From the NCBI GenBank assembly GCA_030272585.1, contig BSYQ01000003.1, forward strand, positions 3,906,001 through 3,970,000: a stretch of 64,000 bases of DNA, read 5' to 3'. Shown in pieces: positions 32,436-45,797 of the stretch. This DNA comes from Bryopsis sp. KO-2023 (taxonomy: Eukaryota > Chlorophyta > Ulvophyceae > Bryopsidales > Bryopsidaceae). The position numbers and the translations under genes are program-made. Under the pieces are notes generated by a model. That model worked only from the letters and a program-made list of their open reading frames with translations. It was not told the DNA's origin and searched no databases. Numbering within the stretch: the first letter of the stretch is position 1; every line of letters begins with the position of its first letter.

Positions 32436-35400
32436 ATGCAGGCGATCCGTTGCTCGTTACACTCGTCTGCAGTTGACTTTCCTGCAAGGCCTCGTTGCCC
32501 CAGATCCGTGGCCTCGCGCCCTGCTAAGACGTCGATCAAGAAACCTGCCAGTGCGTGTCTCGTTTTTTTTCCTTCCGAACTTTCGATCACATCCCTGTTC
32601 TCCCCTCCCCCGCACCAAAGATATGACAATTTTTGGTTTGCAAATCTTGGCTTGTTTGTTTGTTTGTTGGATCACGGTTGGATGCTACTTTATAGGGCTG
32701 ATCCCCTCAGGATCGGGGGGTCTCGCTTTTGGGTGTCGTCCTGGGGTGGCTGTGCCTGGTGCAGTGGGGACCTCCATTGAAAATGCAGTCACAGTGGATG
32801 AAGGGATCATGAATTACTTGAAAAAACTGCAACAAGGCAGCGATGTGAGGGGAGTTGCTATGGATGGTGGGTGGAAAAAAAAAATGCATCCCAATTAGAG
32901 GTGAAAGCTAACCCAAGCATGGAAATAGTTAAGACGTCTAAATTATGAGGGTGGGATCCTCAAACCAGAAAGATCAATGCCATGAAAAAGAAATGGAGGG
33001 ACAACGAGGCGATCACACATCCCTCCCTCAGCAAAAAATCTTAAACGAGGAAAACCATGCATATCTGTGTCGGCCTGTTTTGCTGGTCTGACCTTATCGA
33101 GGTGGATTTGATGGGGGGTTTCTTTGTGGTTTTCGCAGGCATCGAGGGGGAGCCCATCACTTTGACCCCAGCCGCCATATTTTTCATTTCTGTCGGATTT
33201 GGCCGATGGCTGTCCAAGAGGTCCGGCATGCCATGCTCTTCCATGAGGGTTTCCGTTGGCCGTGATCCTCGAATCTCTGGACCTCTGCTCAGGACTGCCA
33301 TAGCTGCAGGGCTCGCGTCAGAAGGTGCCAATGTGTCCGATTTTGGGTTGGCTTCCACCCCGGCGATGTTCATGAGCTGCATCTTGGATGGATACAAGTT
33401 CGATGGGGGCATCATGCTGACTGCGTCGCATCTCCCCTTCAATAGAAACGGAATGAAGTTTTTCACCGCCGATGGGGGGCTGGATAAGCCCGACATCAAG
33501 GAGATTCTGGATCTGGCGACCATGGCTTGTGCTGAGGCTGGCATCGATCCAGGTAACCACAGTGGTAAAAGCACAATACTATATGTATGTGTATTTTAAA
33601 AAATTATTAAAGTAAAATTCCACAAGGAGAGCTGATGCTGCAGGGCATCGCTATCTATCAAATCGAGGCGATATTGGTTTTCCTTGCAGATGAAAATAGA
33701 CCTCCAGTGGGAAAGCCACTTCCTGTCATTCCTGCCGATAGATACAGCCGAATGAACTGAGTGTGCTGAATTTGCCTTTCGTTTTCACCGTATTTTTGCA
33801 GCGGATCCTTTGCATGGATCAAGCTACGTTTTTGATAAGTGTCTTTCTCTGGACCCTTCCTCCGTCTCCGAGGTAAACTTCATGCCGGTGTACTGCGAGC
33901 ATCTCAGATCCATCATCAAAAAAGGAATCGATTCTTCCTCCAAATATGACACCCCTCTGGAAGGGTTCGGGATTGCAGTCGATGCAGGTGAGCACTCCAC
34001 AACTCGAAAAAAAAGGGATGGAAAGACAACGGTCCGATCTATCACCTGGACTGCAAAGGTGTTCGCTTTAACCTGTTTTGTGGAGGCAGGGTCAATTCAT
34101 CCATCCAATCCCACCCCTGTTTTCTCAGCTTCATTTCGCTGACATCATTGCACGATCCCTGTGGAAGTTCAGGCAACGGGTCTGGTGGATTTTTTGCAAC
34201 CGATGTTCTTGCCCCCCTGGGAGCAGATGTACAGGGCAGCCAGTTTCTGGATCCAGATGGCACATTTCCCAATCACATCCCTAATCCTGAAGAGCCCGAG
34301 GCAGCCAAAGCTGGCGCGGAGGCTGTGTTGAAGTCGGGGGCAGATTTGGGCATCATTTTTGACACCGATGTGGACAGGAGCGGGGTGGTGGACAAGACTG
34401 GGTTCACTATTAATAGTAACAGAATGATCGCTCTGATGTCAGCTATCACCTTGAGGGAGCACCCCGGCTCAACGATCGTGACTGATTCTGTCACGAGCAA
34501 TGGACTGGCGAATTTCATCAAAAAATCGGGAGGCAAGCATTACAGGTGAGGGGTCAGATCCTATCTTTTTGTTTTTTTTAGTTGATGGATTCCTGACCAC
34601 CCACAGACTGGAAGTCTGGAAACTTGATGTTGAGGATCTGTTCATACTATGAATTTGGGGGTGGTTTTTGCTCTGAAAATCGTAGGTACCGCCGAGGTTA
34701 CAAGAATGTCATTGGGAAAGGGGTGGAATTGAACGAGAATGGTGTTCAAACGGAGTTAATGATGGAAACGAGCGGGCATGGGGCTCTCAAGGAAAACCTC
34801 TTCCTGGACGATGGTGCCTATATGGCTGTGAAGATCGTGATCGAGATGGTGAAAAGACGGGCGGAAGGAAAGGGGGGCATCAGCGACATTATCGCAGATT
34901 TGAAGGAGCCCCTTGAAGCGAAAGAATTCAGAATCAGGGTTGAGGTAACGAGGAAAAGAACAAATCGAAATCATTGTTTTCTTTTTTTTCTTGGGGGGGT
35001 GAGATGGGGGGGTTCTTGAGAAGTGCTGTTGGTGATTTGGCCTTGGATGGTTTGAGCAGGCCAAAGATTTTCCACCCATCACAAAGGATACGGTGGAGCG
35101 GTTTCGAAAGTACGTGGAATCGGGTGCGGTCGAGAATTGGCAGATGGAGCCTGAGAATCACGAGGGCTGGCGAGTCATTGTGGACGAAGGCGATGGGCAG
35201 AAGGGATGGTGTTTGTTGCGCCCCTCCATACATGATCCTTTGTGTGTGTTGAACATCGAGTCGGAAGTGGAAGGAGGTATGGACAAAGCCATCGTTTTGT
35301 TTCTTTTTTTTCTTTTTCAAATTTCTTTTTTGAAGCGGAAAACCAAACTCGACCACAATCTTGCCAGCTGATGCATTCTGCTTTGTGTTTAAAAGAAATA

Positions 35401-35649
35401 ACCAAATGTGGAGTTTGCATCATACATATTTACTGAAATTTGAATTCAGATAAAATTTTGGGAGGTTTGTTGCATACGATAATTAACACGGACTGACTGG
35501 GTGTCCCCCCCCCCCCCCGTTTTTTCATTTTTGTGTTGTTTTCTTCAGGCCTGAAAGCTACTGCTAAGCAGTTGATGGACTTCTTCTCAAAGGAATGCAG
35601 CGAATTGCCATTGAATCTGTCTACGCTCGAATCGGTTTTGGCCGAATGA
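32436..35649 (+). CDS. Phosphoglucomutase/phosphomannomutase family enzyme, probably plastid-targeted
   Basis: Eight exons: 32436-32550, 32696-32866, 33139-33552, 33802-33987, 34173-34545, 34686-34944, 35060-35276 and 35549-35649, 1836 nt in frame, 611 residues. The alpha-D-phosphohexomutase signatures are present in order: the phosphoserine loop TASHLP (Ser of about residue 192), the Mg loop DTDVDR (from about 359), the sugar loop ETSGHGAL and the phosphate-binding RPSIHDP. The first 45 residues are rich in Ser, Ala, Arg and Lys without acidic runs, as in plastid transit peptides. The layout and length fit the plant plastid group that includes At1g70820. It interconverts hexose 1- and 6-phosphates; glucose versus mannose preference cannot be read from the sequence. 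Confidence 0.9.
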
Positions 35650-36789
35650 CTGAAAACATGAATTGCAACAGACGTTTTAGTTAGAATGCATGAATCTCTT
35701 TCCAAAACAAAAAAAAATGGGCGATGAAATCGCCTTCTTTACTTTAAATTTCTTTTCGAAGTGACTTGTTAGGCTGTGAAGCTATGTAATTTTGTTTCCA
35801 CTCCAATTTGAGGAACATGCAATGAAGGGCTGAGCTGAGCAATTTGCTGACATTGTCCTCATCAAGCGAAAGGTGTTTCAAAGAAATGTCGAATTCACAT
35901 TTTTACAGTAAAAAGTAAGACCCCTATTCCAACCAAACTCCCCAAACTTCAAATACCACAACCCGGAGTCCTAAATGTGCAAACTGCACAGCAACTAACC
36001 AACTGAATTAGCTCCTTCCACAGAGGGAAGCAAACCAACCAATCAAACTCCAGTTTTGACGATTGCCCATGTTTCCTATTGTCGGACCATTAATCAGTGA
36101 ACCACCGTGGCAGAAATGTTGGGACCAGATCTCTCTCATGGCGTTTGCTGGTGTCGGACTGTCAGATCCGATCACGGGTGGGCTTCTTGGCCAGATCCGC
36201 CTGACTTCCAAGACCCCGTCTCATTCTTTCGGCACGTAAATTACTCATCCCATCCTTAATCTGTACATGTGACCAGCACCTACCCAAAAAACGGATCCGC
36301 GTTTCTCAGCGATGGCTCGGAGCGATCGCCACGCTGGTGCTTGGGTTCGCGCCAGAACAAAGCGCCCCTCCATCCGTTGCGCAAGGTGCTGTCCAAATCG
36401 AGGAAGTCGCCGCTAAAGCGGCGGCTTGGAGATGTTACACCTGGTATGACAAAACTAATGAATTGAGCTGGAAGTTTCACTGCGGCGGTGCATCTGTCGG
36501 ACCCGCCGACACCTTATTTGGCGCCAGGTCCAGATGCGACCATCAATCGTTGCTGAGTTTATTGCGTTTCGAGTTCACAGGTGCGCGCGCGCCTTCGCGC
36601 CTCTCTGGGTGCTCCGCACCCCCTGGGGAAAAAAGTCTCTTGCCGGACTTTGGGGTCGTCGGAGTTAATTTCGTTGGAAGGGGAAATCCCGCTGGAAGGA
36701 CTCGCTCCTTCACAGAAGACGAATTAAAACAAAAGCGAAGATAACGAAAGTTTCTAGAGATACACGGGGGGATTCGAACGGGTGTCGGG
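35650..36789. other. No gene seen
   Basis: Frames at 36008-36211 (minus) and 36269-36744 (plus) have no recognised domain. The right part, which is GC-richer, is probably the promoter of the Mpv17 gene. Confidence 0.4.
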
Positions 36790-38555
36790 ATGGCGTTCAA
36801 GCGTCCGGTCGTGTTGCCCTTCGCCCCTCCTCAGACACGGAGGGCTCTCGTGGCTGGGGCAGTGTTGGTCCGAAAGATGTGGGCCGCTTATGAACACAAC
36901 CTTGTGGTGAAGCCGATGATGACCAGGGCAGTGTCTTCAATGGCCGGTTTGATGAGCGGAGACGCCATCGCCCAGGCTTCGTCTGGGGAAAGGTTTGACC
37001 TCGCCAGGTCGTTGCGCGTGGGGTTGTACGCATTCTGCATCAATGGTCCGCTGTGCTACAAATTCTACCGCGTAGTGGATAAGGTGAGCGAGAAAACATC
37101 GAGCTGCTTGCTGTGCTGGTGGTTATTCCATCCGAGTTTCGCAAGGATCGCTTTTTTTTCAACCAGAAAAGTAAACCAGCTGCTCCTGCGACTTTGGTTA
37201 GTCATCTCGTGACTAAAAAGCCTTTCCCCCTGTGTGTTTTTTCGTTTCAGTGCGTCTTCCCTGCCAACCCCACCAGGTGAGTCGCGCTTCCTATCGTGCT
37301 CGATCCGACACGAAAATAATTTGCTTCAAGACAAATGGGGAAAGGGTTTGACCCCAGAATATGATCATTGTATTGCCATGGACACCATTTTATTGATTTT
37401 ATTTATTCATTGACTAGGGAGTGTTTTCATGATATCATATAGATATAGTCGTGCATTCAGGATAATGTGCCAGCATCAATTGTGGCAAATTATTGTTGCT
37501 CAATCTGGCATTTAAAGTTTAACACAAGGGGTGCATTAGTTGGGATGGAAATTATGGCTTTCGTTGCTTACTGCTTACAGCATTTAAAACAAAAAGCATT
37601 TCAACCATTTTTGGCATAGAATTTTTTAGTATGAAAAGGGAAGTGCTGCTCCCGATATCTGACACCATTAAATATTCGTCTGGGGTATGAAAAAACCTGC
37701 CTTTTCTCGTCTTTTGTGTTACTGAGTCATCTTGTTGTAAAATGCACAGCTGGCGCGCAGTTGCTGCGAAGACGTTCATCGACCAAGCCATCTTCAGTCC
37801 ACCGCTGCTGTGCGTGTACCTGGCCATGATGAAAGTCATGGAGGGAAAGGCCCACGAGAGCGTCTCGACCGTTCGCGACAAGGCGTGGCCTTGTACGTCG
37901 GCTGGGTTTGCCTTCTGGATTCCAGCCCACGTTGTAAATTTCAAGCTAGTCCCTGATGCCTACAGGAGCCTTGCGGTTCTGTCCATGGGGGTGAGTCACC
38001 CCACCAGAAGAAAATTCAGAAATGAATTGCTGTGATGCGGGAAAAGACGCAAATTGCTGTGTAATGGGCGTAACCTCCATCAAATTCTGAAAATTTTTGG
38101 ACTGAAAAATTGGTCCCAGGAGGGCTGTGCAATGGGTGTATCCTCCAGCTTATTCTGAAAATTTTTGGACTGAGAATTTGGACCAAAAAATTGGATCGAG
38201 GAGTCCCCCTACCTTGGGTTTTTCTCATTGGTCCGGCTTAAGGGTTCTGATTTTTTATTTTTTTTTCCAGACGGCATGGACGGCAATCTTGTCGACGATT
38301 TCCCGCCAAGCAGCTCCAGCCCAGGCGATAGAGCCGATGGATTCCTTCCTTCTGGAGAAAGCCCCGCTGGTGGCGGCGGTCATCGAGCCCCACGATGCTC
38401 CTCTTCTCGACGGTTCGGGCAAAATCGCGGAGGCGGTGGAGTCCAATCCTTCGTTGGGCTGCGCTCCGGTGGTGGCTGCTCAAATCATGGAGCCCATCGT
38501 GGGCTCCTTCCCCCTTGACGGCGGTGTTCAAATCGCCATCCAAGCTTCTGCATAG
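36790..38555 (+). CDS. Mpv17/PMP22-family membrane protein
   Basis: Exons 36790-37083, 37251-37276 (26 nt), 37750-37990 and 38271-38555 join in frame to 281 residues. The start MAFKRPVVLPFAPPQTRRAL is followed by the family N-terminus (WAAYEHNLVVKPMMTRAVSS, GLMSGDAIAQ) and RSLRVGLYAFCINGPLCYKF. The diagnostic C-terminal block is clear: FWIPAHVVNFKLVPDAYRSL, then TAWTAILS. The family consists of four-helix proteins of the inner mitochondrial, peroxisomal or plastid membranes, proposed to form channels. About 75 extra residues after the Mpv17 domain are Ala/Pro/Glu-rich and unlike the family. The organelle cannot be told from the sequence. Confidence 0.9.
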
Positions 38556-41100
38556 AAGTAGCAGGATTTGGAATAACAAAAACACAACACAAAAAAAAAC
38601 AAAAAAACAAAATACAAAGCTACCTCTTTCTCTTTTGGGTTGGAAAAAAAATTGACAAAGTTGGGCATAGACGAAGTCGTGTTCAATGCCCAAGGAAGGA
38701 GAGAGCAAAAAAAAAAAATTAAAAAAAAAAAAAATACGAAAAAAAACGTGAAGAGAGAAAATTTGAGAGAAGAGTTACAAAAAAACAAGGAAAAGGAAAG
38801 AAAAAAAAATTGATATTGATATTTTATTGCCATGAATTTGAGGGGGGTTGGGAATGAAATATCGCAGCCGTTTTATTCATATTGGGAATTATCAATTATC
38901 TGCTGAAAAGATTTGTTTGAGATGCGTGCCCTTTTTTTTTACTACCGTTTTATTGCCAAATGGTATTCCCTTTTTTCTTAAAAAAAATCATAAAAAAAAA
39001 AACAAAAAAAAACATCCTCTGGGATTTGATTTTCGGAACAGACGAAATGGTGCTCGTTTTTTTTATATGTATATATTTTTGTTTTTCTCTTTGGGGGGAT
39101 TTGAAACAAAACAAGAAATGGGGAAATGTTTTCGTGTTGATCTTTTTTCAGGGCATAGAGGATTTGCGTGCGTGCGAAGTGGGTAGAATAGAGTAGGACA
39201 ATTTTTTTTAGAATAGCCGAAAAAACAATTCGAAAAATGAAAATGATGGGATTCGTCATTTTCTACACGGTGGTGCTCCGGAGTTTTTCGAAAGTTCGAC
39301 AGAAAATTTTTGCAGGAAGCAGAGCGAGAGGATTGAAAAAAAAAAAAAAAAAGAAGAGGGGGGGGGAAGAACGATTTCCCAAAAAATGATCAAAATTTGT
39401 TTGCTTTCGAGAAGAATAGGGCAAATTACCTTTATCTTGAAAGTTGGTCATTGGGGGCATTGAACCGATGTTCCGTTTTTCTTCGATGGTGTTTGGTGAT
39501 AGAATCTTCCAGCACCTGATCGATTTTTCTCTTTTTTTTTGTGTTTCTCATTTTTCCCTCACTGCTGCTTCTGAGCGCTTTCGAGGGGGGTCGGAGTGGG
39601 CTAGGTCAGGGAAGCTCTATGTTTCATATTACGGAACGGGGCTACCCGAAAAACTGTAGTTTAGATGTTTGTTTCTGAGGGTGCCCCCCTTTTTTTCCTT
39701 TTCGGACAAGACAGAGCAGTATAGCTTTTCGATGGGTTCGATTTTTTGGATCCCGTCGATGAGTCAGCTTTATAGGATAGTGATCAAAGCATCCTATTTC
39801 AACGAATGAACCTTTGCTTTTTTTTTTGCTTTTTTTCGCACGATTGGATTGTGATAGAATATGGTAGGAGATTGAGTAGGTAGATTAGCTTTTGCTTAAA
39901 ATTTTTGTTTTTATTTCTGCTCGAAATTTTTGTCTAAGAAGAAAGGGGGGGGGGGCTGGCCATCGGAAGCTTCGCACATGCACTTCATGGAAGCGAGAGG
40001 GGGGGGAATTTCGGAAAAAAGAAAAACTGAAAACAAAATTTAGGAGGAGAACAAGAAAAATATATATACGTATATATATGTATGCACGTTTTAATCTTTG
40101 GGGATTGTTGATGGGATCAAAAGAAATGACTTCTTTTTTTTTGTTCATTTTTATTTTGGGGATAAACTGCGGCACATGTTTGAATTGGTTTCTTTTCGAG
40201 GACCCATGGCCGAAAAAAAGGGACTTTCAAAAATTTTACAAAAAAAAAATACGAAAAGGGGAAAAGAGGGTAACGCTGAGGAAAAAGAGAGAAGAAAACA
40301 GAATCAAGAAAAAAAACAAAGAAAAAAAAGAAGAAAAAATTTCACGTTTTGAATTGAAGAGGAGAAGAAAAAGAAAAAAAAGAGAAAAACTGCCGCGATG
40401 GATCGCAGTGCGTATTTCTTTTGACTTTCGGAAAAGAAAATTTGGTTTTCGAGAGGATAGCTGATATTTTTTTTTTCTTCGTTTCTTTCATTAATTAGAT
40501 GAGCATTATGTGAGACATGGATCATCTCGAAAAACATATAGCAAGAGAGTGTTTTTTTTTTATGTATGGATTCAATCCTGCTTGCAACGAAACATTGGGA
40601 TTTCAGGGGGGCTTTGCCACATTGGCAGGTTGATTTTAAAAAAAAACACACACAGAAAATCGCGTAAAAACAAAAAAACGCGTAGAAAAGAAATTACAAA
40701 ACACCTGATATATTTTTTTGAATTCAGGATGTCTGACTTTCGACATACACGCAAAAAAAAAAGAGGTAGCACATTCCGATGAAAATGTGCCGAAAAAGTT
40801 TGATGTGAAAATTACTCCGGGGTCCACAGAGGTTTTTTATTTAATTTTTTTTCTTGGTTTTTCGTTTTATTTTAATCGTGGGGTTTACGGGAAGAAAAGT
40901 GGGAGCGAAATAGGATATCGGTATGGATGGTGGTAGGTTTGTGAGCGGCGACTTGCTGCTGTATCTGTTGTAAACGCTGGATCCTGGAAATGCTGGTGCC
41001 TGAACTTCCGATATTGTGAAACAAGTGTGTCTGGATATTCAGAAAGCTTTTCATTTTTTCCCAATGTTCATTTGTGGTAAGTGATCTCATTTGCATTGGA
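38556..41100. other. Low-complexity intergenic DNA
   Basis: Dominated by A, T and G homopolymer runs. A frame open at 39892-40464 is Lys/Arg-rich only because of A/G runs. No protein domain, tRNA or mobile-element end was found. Confidence 0.5.
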
Positions 41101-41133
41101 CGCTACCATCACCACCACCAGGTGACTGTTGTT

Positions 41134-41136
<3 letters not shown>

Positions 41137-41190
<54 letters not shown>
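41137..41190. repeat. (AT)27 microsatellite
   Basis: An uninterrupted AT dinucleotide run of about 54 bp. Confidence 0.95.
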
Positions 41191-41198
<8 letters not shown>

Positions 41199-41353
41199 AC
41201 CTCCGCTTGTGAGAAGTTTTGACAGTTTATCAGTTCAACAATCTAAATCTTTCAAAATGAAGGAAAGAGATCCCTCCCAATTGTGCACCTCTGCAATTTG
41301 TGTTTTGTACTGGCATCTCAATCACTTGCCCTCTGTGACATGCGACTCTGCAC

Positions 41354-41354
41354 A

Positions 41355-41396
<42 letters not shown>
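41354..41396. repeat. Compound (AT)n(GT)n microsatellite
   Basis: About 12 AT units pass directly into about 9 GT units. Confidence 0.95.
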
Positions 41397-41399
41397 ATT

Positions 41400-43379
41400 T
41401 GTGGTGCACCCTGCACTACATTGTACAATCATTGTGTAATGTTGGTTCAGAGGTTGTGTGAGTTCTGTGGAATCATTGGACGAGGTCCCGTATCTATCAG
41501 TAACTCCAGGTGGCTGTGGCCCTCTTGCAGCCCCAAAAATTGCTAAAACTTATTTCTTGGGGAAAAAAATCAAAAAAAATCTCTGTTGTTGTTGGGGGGG
41601 CATTTGCAAGCTCTCCACTGCCAATGCAATTTTCAAAGAGGTGCAAGTGAACGGACCGACAGCTTACCTTGGAGGTTCTCCACTTGCTCATCAAGGTTTG
41701 GTTTTTTCGATGGGTCGATTTTTGTTTGCAATGCCCAAAAGACATGATTTGCTTTCACAACTCATGGGTGTCTAAAGATGAATTCCTTTCTGAGCATTTT
41801 TGAACTGATAACAAGCAGTTGCACGACAAAGGGAAGCTTCCAAACAAAGAAGATATGATCGTCTTTGCTTTTCTGGACTTTTTTTTGTTTTTCTTTCTGA
41901 ATTTGGCTTTGTACCAAGGGTACAGGCAGTGCATTTCTGTTTTACATCTGGGGGTCTCAGCAGCGATTTCTGAGGGGAGTTGATGGGAGGGATTCAAGTT
42001 TTTAGAAAATTTCTATATCGAGCGGAAGGGTCCAAAAAGAAAATTTGTACATCCTTTTCGGTTGATGCCATTTTTTATTTTGTTTTTTAAATCAGGATTG
42101 TGGAGGATTTCTCTGTCCCAATACATGAGATATGGATTTTCGTAGCGATTGGATGGAGGCATGCTTTTTTGAATGCATGCATATCCAGTCAACCTGATGA
42201 AACCCAAGTTGACACAAAAATGCAATAAGAGGGTACTATGGCAAATAACAGAAATTTCAACTGAGATGTCAGACTCATCCAGTCCAGCCCATTGCTGCAT
42301 TCATTCATAGAGAGAATTTTAAGGACTTGAGAATTTTTCAAACCTCTTATTCGCAGCCAATCCTGGACCTGGAATGAATATAGATCCAATAGGCCGTTTC
42401 CATGCATATCGTTGCCTTTTTTTTTGGATCCCTCCTGATCAAAAGTGGTGCTTGGGCTGCGCTTCGATGGTCAGCCAAATCCTGAAATCATCATTTGTAT
42501 TCTCTGGATGGGTCAGAATTCACTTTCATTTTTTCCTGAGTGAACAATCTTTTGTTCAATTCACGAAGGTTTTCTTATTTTCTATTTTGTCCCGCTTCCA
42601 CATCAACATTTCCAAAAATGGTGTAATTCTGGTGTGGGGAGATGGTGGCTGGGGGAAGAAGGAAATGCACTATGATGGTGAGTTTTTCGGGATCCCCTCT
42701 GGAATGAATGATTGGACAGGGGTGGAGGAAGTCGTAAATAGCATTTTTTTATGGATGATCCAAAGAATCGATTTTCTGTCGAGGATCACTCCATCAACGC
42801 CGCCAGAAATGTAGGGGATGAATCTATGATGGCTGGTAAAACCCTGAAGAGAATCTTGCGTATATTTCTAGTTGACCTCTTTTGCTTATGATGTTACTTT
42901 TGTGAGCAGCTGAAATAGCAAGACGCAAAACTATGAATTGTCAGATTTCCACGAAGGCATACTCAAATATGTTAACACAAGAGAACACTAAAAACCAACA
43001 TGAGCCCTTACCCCCCCCCCCCCCCCCCGAAAACTGCATGCAATATATCCGAAAAAAATATATATATATTTTTTTTTTGGGCATCGGGCCACACAAAGAA
43101 ACTTTTGCAAAGTTTTTGAAATGTCAGACCCTGTTTTCTTTTGAGAGGGGACAAATCGATGTCATGTTCCGAGCCTCGATGTTTGTTCGTTGAAAATCTT
43201 GAAACTTGAATCATCGAAAGTTGGGGCAAACATTCTTAGCCACGGAAGGATAGAAATGGCAAATTTAAAACGAATACGAAAAAGAAATCCTGGTACAAAT
43301 CTATCATCAAACAGTAAACATTCATTTGGTGGTGCCGTGCCTCCATCTATGTGTTATCCACATTTACTCTCTGCATATC
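41400..43379. other. No convincing gene
   Basis: A frame at 42374-42814 and shorter ones have no recognised domain. A C run (43011-43028) and an AT-rich stretch follow. I see nothing assignable. Confidence 0.4.
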
Positions 43380-45333
43380 ACCGGGCGCTCACATTCCTCG
43401 ACCCTGATCTTTCATTTTGGTATGGCTTGTGTGCATCGATGTATGCCAAAGTAGCTGGCAGTGTGAGTCCAGAGGTCATTTCAACGTAGCTTCTCGGCCC
43501 TGCACTGCCCGATTGCTTGACCATTCTCAGAACATGTTTTACGCTCGCAAGCTCCTGCCGATGCAGATTATCTATAGTCACATTAGTGACCACATCCCTG
43601 ACGCTCATTCCCCCCATCCCTTGGATCACCATGTCCAACTCCAAATGTGTCGATTCATTTCGGGGAGCGAGCGGGATGCCCTCTGTTTCGGTCCTTCTGC
43701 TCCTATTCAGGCACTCAGTGTCCTCATTCACCCCAGCCCTTAAGATCGGATGACTCACATTACCCATGGATGTTCTCTGAATCGGCCAAACATTATGCAC
43801 ATTTCCTGCCGGAGTTTTTTCATTCCTTGAGCGGGTTTCTGAGTGGCTGGTCCCCACTTTGGGCTCAGGGTTTGATTCTCGGCCACTGTCTTGATCCATT
43901 TTGTTGGGTGGTGAATTGTACTTTTCGAGGGTGACTAAGAGCTCGGACAACATGGACCATCCCTGCCCAGTTTTGACCTTCTCCAGGGGCTTCTTCCAGG
44001 ATGGCCTCAGCTCGGATGAATCGAAAAGAATCCTGCTGGGCTCATCAAATTCTACCTGGCATCCCTTCTCATACATGCTCCCTACCTAAAAGACAAAAAC
44101 AAAAAAATGTATGGATCCAAAGATGGGTTCAGCTAAGGTTTGGCTGTTTCATGTCTCTTGGTACTTGACCAGGCTTCTTTGCGCACAATTAACAGAAGGC
44201 ATGATTTGAGAGCAGGGGCTTTTTATACCTGGACCGAAATGTCACACGTGGACGCTTGTGGTGGATGGCTCATTGTATTGGGGGGCCTCGAATCAACTTG
44301 TCCTATCCGTGCCTCCTTGTCTGCGAAAACAATTTGTTTTACTCACACCCAGCATTCATTTCGTAGCCAGAAAATTGATCGATTTGGTCAGAAAATCCAA
44401 AGTTTGGTTTAGCTTTATTTAGTAAGTCATATTCCGAAATCCTCTGAGGCAGGAACCAATGTACAAGTGAGGTTTCATCAATTCCATGACAGATATTTTG
44501 ATATTCAAAACCACACCAGCAGGGAAGGTCGCTTCTCTGTGGGACTCTTCCACAAGCCGAGCTTGTGTCGTCTTCTGAGTGGGGATGGGGGAATCCCCAT
44601 GGCCAATCTTTGGGGGCTCCACCTCTTTCAAGTCCACCACATCATGCCTTCCTGGTGATGATTTTGGGGAGAGATCCTCCGCCACTGATTCCTCATACTC
44701 AGCCAACTCCGCCTCCTCCTCTACATCGATCCCTGGCCGCCAAGTCAAAGAATCCTGGGGCAAAATCGCAGCCTCCGCGTTTGCTCGCCAACTTGTCTCA
44801 GGTTCATCGTCGATCCATTCCTCAATGAATGTGGATGAGGCCACGCTCAATGCGTTTGGAATGGCTTCAGCCAACGGCGGCGATGTGTGCACGAGTTCTC
44901 CCCGTGTAGTGTTTCTAATCAGCAGCCAGTCGTCGTCACCTGATGATCGTTGCGCTTGTTCTACATGATGGATAAAATCTGATACGCTTGGGGAGCTTTC
45001 CCATTCCTCGCTGTAATGCTCGGTGGAGGTGCTCGAGCGATCGTCCCTCTCTTCACTGGATACCTCGCTAGAGCTCGAAGTCGCAACCGTCCGAACAGCC
45101 AACAAGTCGTGCAGTTGGTTGGTGGCTTCCTCCGCTTCCCTGGCGATGAGATCTCCTTGACGACTTTGGACGTCAGAATTTTCAGACGGGGAGGATGAGT
45201 CTTCCCAACTCTTTGCCAACATATCGTGCAATTTCTCTGTAGCTTCCATCGCATCGCGCAAGGCTTGGCCTGGGGGAATCGGAGCATCCTCGCTCGAGGA
45301 GAGGGAGGGAGTTGAACTCCCGCTTGAGGTCAT
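43380..45333 (-). CDS. Unrecognised Ser/Glu-rich protein, at least two exons
   Basis: Exon A runs from the ATG at 45333 to about 44536 and encodes about 265 residues rich in Ser, Glu and Asp (MTSSGSSTPSLSSSEDAPIP). It holds a duplicated helical motif, ATEKLHDMLA and ATNQLHDLLA, and a WLLIRNTTRGELVHTSP segment. Exon B, from about 44088 to a stop at 43378-43380, follows an acceptor (CTTTTAG) and encodes VGSMYEKGCQVEFDEPSRIL onward, with a C-terminal part NLHRQELASVKHVLRMVKQS. The exon A donor has two possible positions, so the junction is tentative. The normal composition and length in low-complexity surroundings support a real gene. I do not recognise a family. Further exons may exist on either side. 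Confidence 0.5.
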
Positions 45334-45797
45334 TGTGAAAAACACGAAACAGGAATGCTGTTCCCACAAAATCTGTTCACCATTTCAGGATTCACTATGC
45401 CGGGCATTACCATGGCTGGGGGGGGGGGTGCAAGGCGATTTGGGTTTGCTTTTATTGGGGGGACATCTTTGAACTTGAAACGTATTGTGAAGTTGCTAAG
45501 GAATTCCCAACTCAGATGGGAGGAAAACTGGAACCAGTGATATTTTCCACCGATGAAAATTTGGTGGGAAGTGTGCATGTGGTGATTGTATCCACAGTGG
45601 ATATGAGGCAAAGGTGATTCGTCCATCAACTCCTTAGCCCTGAACCCAGAGAAGGTCAGGAGTATGAGGTTTCACTCAGTAATGAGAGCTGATCACAAAA
45701 TGCTGATCCAATGGCCCAGTCCTCACTGAACAATTGTGATTGGGGATCCAAAATACGTACACAGGGATACAAACAAACAAAAAAATGAAAGGAACAC
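45334..45797. other. Intergenic sequence up to the retrotransposon target site
   Basis: A G run at 45420-45428. From about 45730 a frame (VIGDPKYVHRDTNKQKNER) stays open up to the insertion point and continues beyond 52494 if the element is ignored; see the findings. Confidence 0.35.

Noticed and set aside
36337..36744. A 135-codon plus-strand protein gene
   Set aside because: No start codon context or domain; overlaps an antisense frame and lies in the probable Mpv17 promoter.
39892..40464. A 190-codon Lys/Arg-rich frame
   Set aside because: The composition follows directly from A/G homopolymer tracts; there are no splice sites or domain.
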